From Citrus sinensis (taxonomy: Eukaryota; Streptophyta; Magnoliopsida; Sapindales; Rutaceae), in NCBI RefSeq assembly GCF_022201045.2, contig NC_068559.1, forward strand, positions 27,845,501 to 27,909,500: a DNA stretch of 64,000 nucleotides, given 5' to 3'. Shown in pieces: positions 1-11,127 of the stretch. The notes beneath the pieces are model-generated. The model did not search any database, was not told the DNA's origin, and worked only from the letters and a program-made list of their open reading frames with translations. Position numbers and translations under genes: made by a program. Every line of letters begins with the position of its first letter. Position 1 is the stretch's first letter.

Positions 1-180
1 CCAATTACAACAGTTGCTTCTGAATCAGCTTTTAGCACCGGTGGTAGAGTTGTGAGCCCACACCGTAACAAACTTCATCCAAGCACATTGGAGGCCTTAA
101 TGTGTTGTCAAAGTTGGTTACGAGCTTACAATAACAGTATGAGTTTATTTTACATTGTGATTATATTATACAGTTATTAA
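1..180 (+). CDS. hAT transposase, C-terminal fragment (cut by window edge)
   Basis: Frame 1 is open from the first base to a TAA at 178-180. It encodes the end of a hAT-family transposase (zf-BED/RICESLEEPER type). The segment TVASESAFSTGGRVVSPHRN followed by KLHPSTLEALMCCQSWL is the conserved hAT dimerisation region, which normally lies close to the C-terminus. Only about 59 residues are visible. No stop or frameshift interrupts them, so the copy may have been intact to the left of the window. The terminal repeat of the same element follows at about 370-535, and the reading direction points toward it. Confidence 0.85.
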   Translation, partial: PITTVASESAFSTGGRVVSPHRNKLHPSTLEALMCCQSWLRAYNNSMSLFYIVIILYSY

Positions 181-535
181 TATTTGCACTTATAAGTTAC
201 TTTACTTATATTATTTTCATTGTTTTATAATTATTTTAATAATTTATATTTTGAATGTGACTTTGTAATGGATCAATATTAATGTAAAATATATTTTGAA
301 CTTTATTTTTATCTGAATTTTTTATTTTAATATGATTAATTTAAAATCGAAAATAAAAATAATGTATTAGACTATTAGTTATTCGGGGACCGGGGACCCT
401 CGGGGATCCCCTGTTATTATTCGGGGAACGGATGGGGATTCTCTAAAGTAATTCTGACGGGGACAGGGACATATGCAAAATATCGGGGATGGGTATTGGG
501 AGATTGGTCTCCTCCCCTCCCCATTGCCATCCCTA
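1..535 (+). mobile_element. hAT transposon, 3' end (left part outside window)
   Basis: Downstream of the transposase stop is an AT-rich stretch (181-370), then a GC-rich subterminal block (378-535) of repeated CGGGGA/TCCCC motifs. It ends in TTGCCATCCCTA at 524-535. The same block, inverted, forms the left end of the complete element at 7295-8300, which fixes this end. The target duplication would start at 536, but its partner lies outside the window. Position 535 as the element end is therefore inferred from the other copy. Confidence 0.85.
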
Positions 536-567
536 ATATTTTGTATATTGAACGATCAATTTATTTA

Positions 568-1502
568 AGGATGGTAATGGATCGAATCTGACCCAAATCC
601 AATCCATCAATCAGATCGGATTTGGGTCAGACTAAAATTGATTTAGATTGGATTTAGATATCAATGCATGGATTTAAGGCGGATCTGGAGCAAGTCTGAA
701 TTTATCTTAATATCTATATCTAAATCCATATCTTTAAGTTTTTCACTCTACAATTTAGCCTATTTCTTTCTCTTTAGTCTACTCTCATTTCTCCACTTCA
801 ATTGAATGCTTGGATCAGTCCTTTAATTGTTAGAAAAATCTCTAGACTTGATTTTTTTTTCATTTTCTCATAATCTTATTCATGTTGTATAATCACTAAT
901 CAGTAGTGGGTATCAACTATAAAATAATTATGTTAATCATATATTTAGTTAAATATGGTCAAAATAAAAATAATAAAGCACTGAATATAATAAATAATTT
1001 TAAACTTATATGTTATTGTTTAATTGTATAGGAACAATGATGGAGTGCAGTGTGTGGTGTGCTGTGGATATCAAGATGGTAAAGGAGACATTAAAATATT
1101 ACAATGATCTTATTCCTGCAATTACTTTTGATAAATATTTTATTATCTTTTTTATTTGTTTGTTTCGGTGTAAAAGTAGAAGCTACAATACTTATTAGAT
1201 TTTTACACAAATTATATAATTTAATTGTGACCAATGTAGTTTAGTATTTAATTTTATTTCTAAAAAAATATTGTTCTCTTATTATTGAGATTTAGAATTC
1301 ATGAAGGATGTAAAGCAAATTTGAAATTTTCTTTTAGGATTTGGAGTAGATATAGATCTTTATTTTTTATTTCAAATCTGGATATGAAGTGAAAAATATA
1401 AATCCATAACGGATTTGAAGCAGTTACATATCTAAATTTTTATTATGAATCTGGATCTGGAGCAAAGTAGATCCAATCCATATCTACCTCATTGTCATCC
1501 AT
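568..1502. mobile_element. possible diverged hAT-like non-autonomous element
   Basis: The two ends are imperfect inverted repeats: AGGATGGTAATGG near 568 and, in reverse complement, ATGGATGACAATG at about 1490-1502. Subterminal regions on both sides share GGATCTGGAGCAA and ATATCTA/AAATCCA motifs in inverted arrangement (600-730 and 1330-1490). The centre is AT-rich without a long reading frame. I could not find a convincing 8-bp target duplication, so the borders are uncertain. Confidence 0.45.
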
Positions 1503-1610
1503 GTCTATTATATATTACATAATCATATTGAATTTATTTTTTTTTCTTTTAGTTTTATTCAAATTTTATTTTAAAAAATTAATGAAAGCTCAAGTTCGAC
1601 CGAAGACTAA

Positions 1611-2174
1611 GGTGGCGTTTGTTTTTTAACTTAATGACTTAAAGTAACTTAACTTAATTAATTAAGTTAATTAGAGGTGTTTGTTTTTTATAACTTAATG
1701 AGACTTTTTAGATAATTTTGAGTTAATAAAATAAGCTATTTTTTGGGCTTTTTACTTAATGGAGAAATCTAAATTAAGTCAATTACTTGCTAATGTCAAA
1801 AATATCCTTGTTTTATAATTTATTTTTCATGTCTATCCCAAAACTCACCCATAGACATTTACCCCACATAAAAATATCCATATTTTTTCTTTCTTATATT
1901 ATATACGATAAAATTTGAAATTTATGGCATTTCATCTATTAAAATTCTAAAATAATTATATATTCACTTGAAATAGTTTTATTTATAAATGTTAAAATAT
2001 TGTGGTATTTAATATATGATTTATTTGACATTCAAATTTAATAAGGATACAAATGTAAAAGTACATATTTTCAGCTTTTTAAGTTGAAAAAAAACATATT
2101 ATTCAGATTTAGATATTCAGATTTATTTAGAATTCAGACTAATTCAGATTTCGGATAAAAAGCAAACGGCACCT
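1611..2174. mobile_element. hAT-type MITE
   Basis: Begins GGTGGCGTTTGTTTTTTAAC and ends with GCAAACGGCACCT, whose reverse complement starts AGGTGCCGTTTGC, so the ends are inverted repeats. The interior is AT-rich with no coding potential. The flanks AAGACTAA (1603-1610) and AAGTCTGG (2175-2182) match at 5 of 8 bases and could be a decayed 8-bp target duplication. The GTGCGTTTG-type ends are typical of plant hAT miniature elements. Confidence 0.6.
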
Positions 2175-2725
2175 AAGTCTGGTCCGTCCAAATTTAGAAG
2201 GAATTTTAAAGAGTCTAAACCTATTGCCAACAGCATGAGCTTGAACCTAAACTTAAAAACACAAGGTCTAAGCATTTACCATCCCTAAACAAGCCATATA
2301 TAAAAGTAAAGATGAAAAGCCGACGTGTGCGCCATCAATTCCTTGGATGCGAAGATGGTTCGCCTTCCCCTGGCTTCATGCCAACGGCATGGTCAAAATC
2401 GTTGCTACTGCTTTAGAGCAATTCAATCAGACAAATGATTTTTCTGTTGAAGCACTTTTTATATATAATTGATTTCAACTTTTTTTTTTTTTTTTTTGTC
2501 TTGAAAGCAAAATCTGGTCCAGTGAGTAGACAATCAAGCTCTTCAAGAGACAATTACACTTGACCGGCAAGCAACTTTTACAACTTCCATAAAACTAAAA
2601 GCAGCCAACTATCTTTACAAATTACCACCATAAAACTATCAGAATACAAAAGTTGAAAAATCCCCGAGAATTGAGCCTATCTCCTCCTACAAAAGCAAGG
2701 TAAATTTGTACTCTCAGTAAAAATC
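2175..2725. other. 3' flank of the MOG1 gene
   Basis: There is no reading frame of note. A T16 tract lies near 2480-2497. The part next to 2725 is probably the 3' untranslated region of the minus-strand MOG1 gene, but I cannot place its poly(A) site. The rest is unassigned. Confidence 0.4.
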
Positions 2726-5166
2726 TCAAGCAGCAGCAGTACCACCGAAAAGGCTCCAATCATTCACTTTGAAGCTAGAAACTGCAAGTTTGAAGACCTC
2801 AGACATTTGCATAAATCCAGACTGTGTGGCAGGAACAGGTAAACCAGCACCAACTGTGCTGGCACTTTCACTCAGAGGGCTGCAAGTTACAATAGCAGAA
2901 CAGCAGAAACATCAAAGGCAGGAAAAACTATAAGCCTCTTAGCTTTTTACCCAGTTTTATTGCCAGGCTCATATGGTAGGCAACAAAACAGAGAACTACA
3001 TGATTATTAAACATTGTTTCAGGAAAATCACTTGCTCACCACAGATAAATTGCACATAGGACACCGTGAATTTTATATGAAGTTTTAATGCTTTTGATCC
3101 TATAATTAGGCATTCAAAAAATACCCTAGGTGGAACCACATAAGCTGAAGTACATCCTACTGGTCCATTCCATAATGCAAAGTGTATGAAATTCATGTAA
3201 GACGCTATATTTTAAAACTCATGAAAATGGTAATTCCTCAGCTGGTGTACTCCTAGTACTTACTTTATTAAGAGGGGCTCATAAGCAGTCACAAGCACAT
3301 CTGTACCAACTTCTTTAAGACGTAAATTTGCCAAGTAAACCTGCAGATATTATAATAAACTTCATTTAGTGTTTTGAGTCAACTAGCTGACGATGGTAAA
3401 AAGAAAACATGAAACAAACTTACCTTCACAATATTTTGCGCTTCCCTTCCTTGCCTTCCCTTAGAAATGGCCTTTGCATAAGGTATAAGAAAAGTTAGAG
3501 AGAAACATAAGCAAATCAGATGAACAGAGATCCAACAAACTTAAGGGCTGTTATTTATCATGCATGGTGCCTATGATTAAATCTATATGTAAAACCATTG
3601 GAACAATAGCTATATTTTGGCCAAGAAATTGACTACACATCACCATACTTGGTAACCTGCCAGAAGATGCTATTGCAGTCTCGAGAACTGTCAAAGAATG
3701 AAATTTGGACGCAATTTGTGATAAAAATTTCGGATTTGTAACAACAGCAAGAATGTAACACCCTTATCAGAGAAAGGACAATTTTGTTGGTTGGGTCTCC
3801 CCACTTCTGTTGTTACTCATACAATAACATCCGACTGTGTTTTTGTTACCGGTAAGAAAAAGCTAATTGTATTATAATGTGGTAGTTTTTTGAGCTTTCC
3901 TGATTGTGTTTGTTAATGATAAAAACAATCGTATAGGACCAGAGGTTAACCAAAGCTCATTGTAAAGTTATTGTCAAAAGTTCTTCTGAGGATATATAGC
4001 ACAGGAGTTAGGAAAAGAGTAAAAACCAATAAGAAAATGGAATCTTTAGCTCAAAGCAAATAATATGACGTCACATACCATTTGGCCAACCGCAGTTGTA
4101 ACAGTAGCAGGCAAGTCCTTGTAGCGCAATCCAGGGGCCTCAACCACTCCTGAGTGCTCTAACAACTGAAATGTGTGAAAAAAATGTGTTTTAATTGCAA
4201 CATGATCGAAGAAGTAATTAAATCATAAATTACATAGCAAATAAAGGGGCCCATCTTTCTCATCTCTTTCCCTTCTTCAGGTGCACCGTGCACATGAAAA
4301 AAAAAGTAAAAAGGGAGCACATAGTAATTTCTCTTCTTCAAACAGCCACGTACCCAGATAACATGGAGGCATCCACATTGTGACATAATACTAATCATAA
4401 TTACAACAATGTATCTAAAATTACATTAGCTATTATATGCTTACAAAAGACCAGAAAAGGCCCAAAATATCATACTTGGGAGTCGGGATCAGCAATTCAG
4501 ATGATAATATATAAAAGACCAGTCACAGGACTCCTCCAATTCATCACAAAACTTTTGCATCAAAATATCACCACAAAGATTTAGATGAAACAAAAGAGAC
4601 ATGTAAACAAATTATACCTACATTATACCTGAACTTTACTCTGTAACTATAAACATGAAGCTAAAATAATAAAATTTAGCAAATACACGAATTAAAAGTT
4701 TCAGTTTACCGTGCATCCTTCAGCATCTTGTTCGGTGGCAAGGTCTTGTAGAAACCAAGCAGCACTTCCATTATCTCCTACATCAAGCTTAAAATCTAAT
4801 AGCTCAAAGATCAAGCTTTCATCACGCGATGGGTCTACAAACACCTCCTTCGATTCCAGAAATTTCAAACTCAATAATATTGGGAAAAAAAAAATCATCA
4901 ACACTAATTATTGTGTCGTTGTTACCAAGTTTCACTAACTAACCTGATGATCAGGAACTTGCCGAATGTTGCTCACATCCTACAAATTTAAAAACTTTGG
5001 TCAATTAAACTGATGCCGATTGGTGAATGTACATTATTCATAAACATGAAAATAATTGATACAATAGCATATTTAACTTAATTAAACTAACCTGGAACCG
5101 ATGAGGGAAACTACTAGAAATTGCACCGCCAAACAAGGGACGTTCCGAATATAAATCTCCAGACAT
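2726..5166 (-). CDS. MOG1: MOG1-like Ran-binding protein (Mog1/PsbP/DUF1795 fold)
   Basis: Seven coding exons join in frame: 5166-5092, 4979-4944, 4847-4710, 4165-4079, 3471-3424, 3340-3264 and 2879-2726. They give 204 aa, about the length of the Arabidopsis homologue, and every border is GT/AG. The protein shows family hallmarks: RPLFGGAISSSFPHRFQ near residues 9-25, then RQVPDHQEVFVDP and ESLIFELLDFK, and a conserved WSLFGG near the C-terminus. In yeast and animals Mog1 binds the nuclear GTPase Ran and releases nucleotide, which supports nuclear import; that role here is by homology. The start ATG at 5166 directly precedes the conserved N-terminus. A 5'-leader intron from about 5325 to 5226 is possible (CAG/GTACTC donor, TTTAG acceptor). 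A Mutator-type element begins 271 bp upstream of the start codon. Confidence 0.93.
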
Positions 5167-5436
5167 CTTTTTGACTGAACAACCGGTAACATCAACATAA
5201 TCAAAAGCATGTTCTATTACAGCTAAAGATAAATAGTTCAATTTATTACAAAAACGACTGACTATTGATCGACGCAAATAAAACGAAATTTTTTTATTTT
5301 TAATTAATTGTAGAATGAGAGTACCTGCAAATGGAATGAAGGAAAGAGGAAAATGTGCGATTTTCCTTTTCTTTTTTTTTTTTAATCGTCGAAGTCTCTG
5401 CAAATTTCGCGGTTTGTGTTGTGTGGGTTTTATGTA

Positions 5437-6586
5437 GGGTTAATTGCGCCGAACCCCCAAATCTTTCGATGTTTCCCGCCGCGCACCATTTGTTTCAACT
5501 TCTTTCACAGCGCACGCAAAACGTTAGATTGGCTGTTGTCTTTAACGTTTAAAGGGTATAATAGGAAATTCGGTTTTAAAAATTAATGATCACAATATAT
5601 TTCCATTTTCCCCTTGCTTGTCTCTTACTTCCTTTCTTCTTCTTCTTCTTTTTATCTTGTCTCCTTCGTTTCTTCTCCTCTCTTTTTATTTTTTTCGTTG
5701 TGTCTTCTTTTTCATTTTTTCTTCGTTTCTTCTCTTCTCCCATATCACATCTTCATCCTACAATTTTCAAAAATCTCAAATATCCTTAAAAAGTATCAAA
5801 TTTGTTATTCATTTTACTAACTAAATAACTTTCCCCATTTTCTTCTCTTCTCTATCTTTGTTCATGGCTTTCAATTTTTTTTTCACCTTGCTTCTTTTTT
5901 GAGTGCTATTGGTTCAATTTACGTGAGACTGTGATTAAAGTGGTGAAAATTTTAGGTTATAGGTTTAGATTAGGGAATGAAGTTGGTTTGTAGTGGCGTA
6001 AAAATTGACGAGAGTTTTCAAAGAGTTAATGTGACTATCCTGACATTGGTTTAACCAGACAGTAGAGGTTATGATAGTTTTTGTAAAACTTTTCTAATAT
6101 TTTAGCACATACCTTTGATAGAAAGTTTCAAGAATTTACATTAATTAAAAGTGTGCTTTTTGTTCGTGGAGTTATTAGGCGTGATTTAAGTTAAGATATA
6201 ATTCATACGAATAACCTCTCAAAAAAAAAAAGTAATGTAATTTTTTTAATTTTTTTCTTCTTTAAAAAGATACTTGTGGAGATAATTTTTAATTACTTAG
6301 TATCCGTAGTTAAATTGAATGGTGATTTGGTCTTTCAGTAATTTAATAAGTTTAAATTCAAACAATTTAATGTCAGTAGTTAGATTGAAGGGTGATTTGG
6401 TCTTTTGGTAATTTAACAAGTTTAAATTCAAACAAGGGTTAAATTAGTCAATTAACTATATAACTGACAGAACCCGTTAAAATGACAGCCAAACTGACGA
6501 TTTTGGGTTTGCGGTAAAAGAAGCTGAAATAATTGGTTGTACGACGGAAAATATCAAAAGGTTTGGGGGTACGATGGAATTAACCT
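5437..6586. mobile_element. non-autonomous Mutator-like element (MULE) at the MOG1 promoter
   Basis: Terminal inverted repeats of roughly 120 bp. The left end begins GGGTTAATTGCG and carries CCCCCAAATCTTT. The right end, in reverse complement, begins AGGTTAATTCC and carries CCCCCAAACCTTT, and both continue through similar sequence to about 5555 and 6470. The flanks TTTTATGTA (5428-5436) and CTTTATATA (6587-6595) match at 7 of 9 bases, fitting the 9-bp duplication made by Mutator elements. Inside are a C/T-rich stretch (5610-5760) and a 70-bp tandem duplication. There is no transposase reading frame. Confidence 0.82.
6303..6437. repeat. 70-bp tandem duplication inside the MULE
   Basis: Two imperfect head-to-tail copies begin at 6303 (TCCGTAGTTAAATTGAA) and 6373 (TCAGTAGTTAGATTGAA). 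Each contains GGTGATTTGGTCTTT and ends in TTTAAATTCAAACAA. Confidence 0.8.
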
Positions 6587-7017
6587 CTTTATATATACTT
6601 TGTGGGCGCGTAATTTTGACGCGATAAAGCGTGAGAAATAGGCTGAAAATGGGAATTAGACGGACTCACATTAGTGCCTACGCTAAATTTGCAATCATGT
6701 AGTAAGGGGAAAGGGCTGAACGGGGATTACAAATCTTATTTTAGCTATTTAGAGTGAATCTGGTAATATTGTATTTTTTAAAATTATTACTATTAATTGT
6801 ACTGACTAAATAATGAATTGTAAAAATAATCAATTAAATTTTAGTAATATTATTTTTTAAAAGTAGTGTAAATTTTAAAAACAGTGGTATATGTTTAATA
6901 AATCTTAATAAAATGATTAAAATGGACATAAGATTGAATAAAATTTATTAACATATTTAAAAACATGTATATATAATATTTATCATGGTGTATATTAATA
7001 ATTGATAATTAAAAAAT

Positions 7018-7290
7018 AATTTTTTTATTTTGTTACCTCAATATAGTTGGTATTTGGTAATAATAATCATTTCCCTAAATTAATAATTTTATTTCCTAAT
7101 TGAATAAGGATAATTTTATAATTTTATAATATACATAAGTATAAATATGGAAATGTATTAAATATAAAACTAATTCTCATTATCAGATTTTGAAAAACTA
7201 CTCCTTCTTTATTTTTTAAAATCTGCTATAAAATTAGATAATTTTACAAAAAGTGATTTTTTAAAAAAAATTACTAAACGAGCCGAAGTA
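7018..7290 (-). mobile_element. AT-rich dispersed element, copy 1 (inverted)
   Basis: The reverse complement of this segment aligns along its length with 27225-27503. Both contain ATTCAATTAGGAAATAAAAT, then a run of TTATTATTA and TATATTGAG. A more diverged copy lies at about 51800-52080. It has no coding potential, is probably a miniature DNA transposon, and its borders are approximate. Confidence 0.6.
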
Positions 7291-7294
7291 TAAA

Positions 7295-8300
7295 TAGGGA
7301 TGGCAATGGGGAGGGGAGGGGAGGGGACCGATCTCCCCGTACCCATCCCCGATATTTTGCGTATGTCCCCATCCCCTCCCCGTCCCCGTCAGAATTACTT
7401 GAGAGAATCCCCATCCCCTCCCCGAATAATAACAGGGGATCCCCGAGGGTCCCCGATCCCCGAATAACTAATACATTTTTTTTATTTTGAGTTAATCATA
7501 TTAAAATAAAAAATTCAAATAAAAATAAAGTTCGAAATATATCTTACATTAATATTTATTACAAAAGTCACATACATTAAATTAGTAAGTAACGCAACAT
7601 GCAAGGGATACAAACTTATTTTACAAACTATCATGAACAAATTAATAGTCTAATACAAAATTGTTACAAATAAAATCGAATTTAGATTCAAAATTAACTT
7701 TTTCAATGGTGGCGTGGGCACTTTATAAATGTGAATTATTCCCTTTACAACACAATAGTTAAATCGGAGCAAATTAAAAGTAAATATTAGATTAGATTAG
7801 ATTAGATATTAAAATTGTGATTCGTTGTGGACAATTATAACATCTAAAATTAAATAAAAAATAGATTTAAGTTTAAAATATTTAAAGAATATCAAAATTA
7901 AAAAAAAATGTTTGGCTAATAGAATCTACTCGGTCTTTTTAATGTCCTAAATAAAAATTTAGAACTTTAATTAGCTAATTAGGCCTAAAAGTTTAATAAT
8001 ATAAATATTTTGATATTTTTTATTTTTACCAATATTTATAATTTTATAATTTAAATTTTATAATTTATTTACTAATAATTTTAAAAAATTAAAATTAAAT
8101 TAAAAATTAAAATGGGGAAATGGGTAGGGGATGGGGATTCCACCTCATCCCCGTCCCCTCCCCGAATAAGAAATTGGGTAAAAAAATTTCCCCGTCCCCT
8201 CCCCGAATAAGAAATTGGGTATGAAATTATCCCCATACCCTCCCCGAATGGGGAAAATCCCCGAGGGTACCCGTCCCCGTGGGGATTTTTGCCATCCCTA
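7295..8300 (-). mobile_element. complete non-autonomous hAT element with 8-bp TSD
   Basis: Perfect 12-bp terminal inverted repeats, TAGGGATGGCAA at 7295-7306 and TTGCCATCCCTA at 8289-8300, are flanked by the perfect direct repeat AGTATAAA (7287-7294 and 8301-8308). The left ~300 bp are the inverted counterpart of the 3' end of the hAT element at 1-535. This copy therefore looks like an internally deleted derivative in the opposite orientation. The right end has its own CCCCGTCCCC-rich subterminal block (8110-8290). It has no transposase reading frame, so it would need enzyme supplied in trans. Confidence 0.92.
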
Positions 8301-9589
8301 AGTATAAATAAGGAGTAAAGATGAGCAATAGTAAAGCACCCTACGGATACCTTGAATACACCCCATGCATTGCATAAATTGGCTGTGTTGAGGAATACAA
8401 GGGGAAAGGGTACAAGTACAAGCCTTTTTATTTGTTTCTACCACAATTGTTTTGTTTTCAGCTATTTATACTATGTTTATTTGCTAGAGTGAGAGTGAAA
8501 GTGTTGATTCCTTTTACTCAAGTGTATATTTGCTTATTTAAGGAGAGAGAATCCTCACTCCTGGTCCCAGCTACAGTTATTTTTAGAGTGAGAAGTAGGA
8601 TTCCCACCCTCGCAGAGGAGGTGTAAGTGCAAATTCACTTATATCTCTTCTTTTTTTACCATTTTCTTATTAAATATAATATAATTATATTTATCAAAAT
8701 AGAATATTGGTACATTTATTAAAAAATAATAATATCATATTTATTTAAATAATATTAAATTTAAAAAATAATAAAATTAATATTTATTTAAATATAATAT
8801 TAGTATATTTAATTAAGAATAATAATTTATGTAATCTAAGTTAAAATTATTCAAAAATAATATTATAATATTCGTAGACAATTAATAATATTACTATATA
8901 CTATCTTTATTTGAAAATATAATATTATTATATTTATTTAATTTTAATAGTACTAAACTTATTCAATATCGATAATTATAATAATAAATAATTTATTCTA
9001 ATAACATATTAATTCTATGCTATATTATTAATAACAATGTTTCATTTATATCGCTCTCATCAATAAATTTTAATTTACATAATTAAAATTAAAAGCAGTA
9101 GAAAATTGTGATTTACATAACTAAGAATATTAATTATTAGTTTATATATGTAAAATTAATATTAAAATAAATAGTTATTTCACAAATATTTTTTTTATTC
9201 ACTTCGTAATTAAAAATTACATTTGTTAAGTAAGGCTAAAATTATAATTTGAAACAATTCACTTATAATCTAAGATAAAATAAATATATAAATTAGATTT
9301 TGATTCTTCTTCAACACTCTCATTTTAGTATAAATAAACAACATATTCCCACGGTCACTTCACACTCTCAATCTTAAGATTTTCGTTTCTTGAGATTTTC
9401 ACTCCAATGTTTTATACATATATCTAAGAGAATTTTTTGCACTTTCGGATATACCCTACTAAAGCCAAAGAAAAAAAAAATTTGTGGAAAAATTGTAACA
9501 TAGAAAAAGAGGAGGAGGGGAATGGGCTTCCTTGTACAGGCGCCCAAATTGTTTAACCCGAAACGGCCGACTAGGAATCCAAGGAAGGA
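8301..9589. other. AT-rich intergenic DNA
   Basis: Very AT-rich with ATTATT/AATAAT-type simple sequence between about 8640 and 9340. Short open frames look accidental. I see no recognisable gene or element. Confidence 0.4.
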
Positions 9590-9611
9590 GGGGGGGGGGG
9601 GGGGGGGGGGG
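9590..9611 (+). repeat. G22 homopolymer
   Basis: Twenty-two consecutive G residues are followed at once by nine A residues (9612-9620). The run abuts the left end of the Mutator-type element that starts at 9621. A run this long is prone to length errors, so its true length is uncertain. Confidence 0.9.
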
Positions 9612-9620
9612 AAAAAAAAA

Positions 9621-10316
9621 GGGTAATTTTTAAAAATTTTCCCCGAGCTTCGAGGCTGTTGTAAGTAGATGGTAAAAATTATTTTATTTATAAAAGATCC
9701 CTTACCGTTAGTTAAAATTTTCATTGACTAACTATTGACTTTAAAAAGATAATATTATCCCCAATAATAGTTTACGTCAGTTAAAATTTTCTTAAAATTT
9801 TAAAAAAAATAAAATTATAAACTTAAAAAAAAATTATATTTTATATCAAATAATTAAGATTTGTAATTTTATTACAAACTTTAAAAAATTACATTTTTAT
9901 ATCAAATAATTAAGATTTGTAATTTTATTACAAACTTAAAAAAATTATATTTTTATATCAAATAATTAAGATTTGTAATTTTATTACAAACTTTAAAAAA
10001 TTACATTTTTATATCAAATAATTAAGATTTGTAATTTTATTACAAACTTAAAAAAAATTATTTTAAAATTTGTAATTTTATTTTTTTAAGATTTTAAGGA
10101 AATATACTTGATCATGGTAAAAATAATTTTTTTAATTACTTATGAAATTATAAATATTTAGAATTATAAATATTATGGTTAATATTATCTTTTCAAAGTC
10201 AACAGTTAGTCAATAAAAATTTTAACTAATAGTAGAGAGTATTTTATAAATAAAATAATTTTCACCGTCTACTTGCAACAGTCTCAATGTTCAGGAGAGG
10301 CTTTTAAAAATTACCC
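9621..10316. mobile_element. non-autonomous Mutator-like element with internal tandem array
   Basis: The outer ~150 bp on each side are inverted repeats. The left begins GGGTAATTTTTAAAA and includes CTGTTG(T)AAGTAGA; the right end, reverse complemented, begins GGGTAATTTTTAAAA and includes CTGTTGCAAGTAGA. Both continue through AAAATTATTTTATTTATAAA. The flanks are A-rich (AAAAAAAAA against TAAAAAAAA), compatible with a 9-bp duplication but weak because of low complexity. The core is an array of 56-bp repeats. Confidence 0.78.
9821..10060. repeat. four 56-bp tandem repeats with an alternating pattern
   Basis: The phrase ATCAAATAATTAAGATTTGT starts at 9845, 9901, 9957 and 10013, an exact 56-bp period. 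Copies alternate between two variants of the junction (ACAAACTTTAAAAAATTACA and ACAAACTTAAAAAAATTATA), so 1 resembles 3 and 2 resembles 4. That suggests a 112-bp dimer was duplicated. Confidence 0.92.
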
Positions 10317-10663
10317 TAAAAAAAAAATAAAAAGGAGAAAAAGTTCGAAGTTTCAACAACAGTGTTACGTGTGAAACAAAATGAAAAAGCTTGGTAGTAG
10401 TTGTGAACTTCTCTGAAACGGTATCCCAAAACCAAGAAAATGAGCCAAATCTCGCTACCTTACCCAAACCTCTCTACTCGTCTTTGCTAATTTAATTAAG
10501 AATTTCATAAATAAAAGAATAGAAAAAACTATGGGAAATTTACGAAAATAACCATAAAATTTTTACTATTTTCACAATTAACCCTCTCAACTTTTTTCTA
10601 TCAACATTAGCCAAACATACGCTTTTCTCCCCAAATTACCCTTCTTTACAAACGAAAAGAAGC

Positions 10664-10918
10664 TTGGTGCGACAGGCCCAAGTCTTGGTGCGACAGGCAC
10701 TCTGTCGCACCATGTTTTGGTGCGACAGGCACCTGTCGCACCAAGCTTTGGTGCGACAGGCACCCTGTCGCACCATGTTTTGGTGCGACAGGCACCTGTC
10801 GCACCATGTTTTGGTGCGACAGGCACCTGTCGCACCAAGCTTTGGTGCGACAGGCACCTGTCGCACCATGCTTTGGTGCGACAGGTAGCCTGTCGCACCA
10901 AGCTTCGTGCGACAGATT
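10664..10918 (+). repeat. array of ~31-bp palindromic repeats (GGTGCGACAGG...CCTGTCGCACC)
   Basis: Seven near-identical units of 31-32 bp, each made of TTGGTGCGACAGG, a 2-5 base centre and CTGTCGCACCA, with degraded half-units at both ends. Each unit is a near-perfect palindrome with arms of about 13 bp. Junctions alternate between AAGC and ATGT/ATGC. The array is GC-rich compared with its surroundings. Several frames on both strands stay open through it because of the short period, so the open frames there are not evidence of a protein. Confidence 0.93.
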
Positions 10919-11127
10919 GCCTTCTTCTACCTCAGTATTTGTTTGTTTTCGCCAGTCCTTTCGTCTTTGTTCGTCTCTTCTTATTCGTATGTAATATCTT
11001 CTTCTACCTCAGATCGAATCTCATCCGACAACCCAAACAACAAAACAAAATTAGCTTTTTAATTCTCCAAAATCCAATTTCGGAATTTAAATTCCCCGGG
11101 ATTTTCCATCAAAAGCCACATTGCGAA

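Noticed and set aside
5586-5824. Three overlapping plus-strand frames rich in Phe/Leu/Ser
   Set aside because: They are translations of a C/T-rich low-complexity stretch inside a MULE.
9374-9724. 116-codon minus-strand frame with a poly-Pro run
   Set aside because: The prolines come from the G22 tract, and the frame crosses the border of a transposon.
10587-10901. Minus-strand proteins across the palindromic array
   Set aside because: Open only because the 31-32-bp period avoids stops in many frames; the translations are simple repeats.
10664-10918. CRISPR-like repeat array
   Set aside because: The repeats are self-palindromes without unique spacers, in a plant nuclear transposon, and there are no cas genes.
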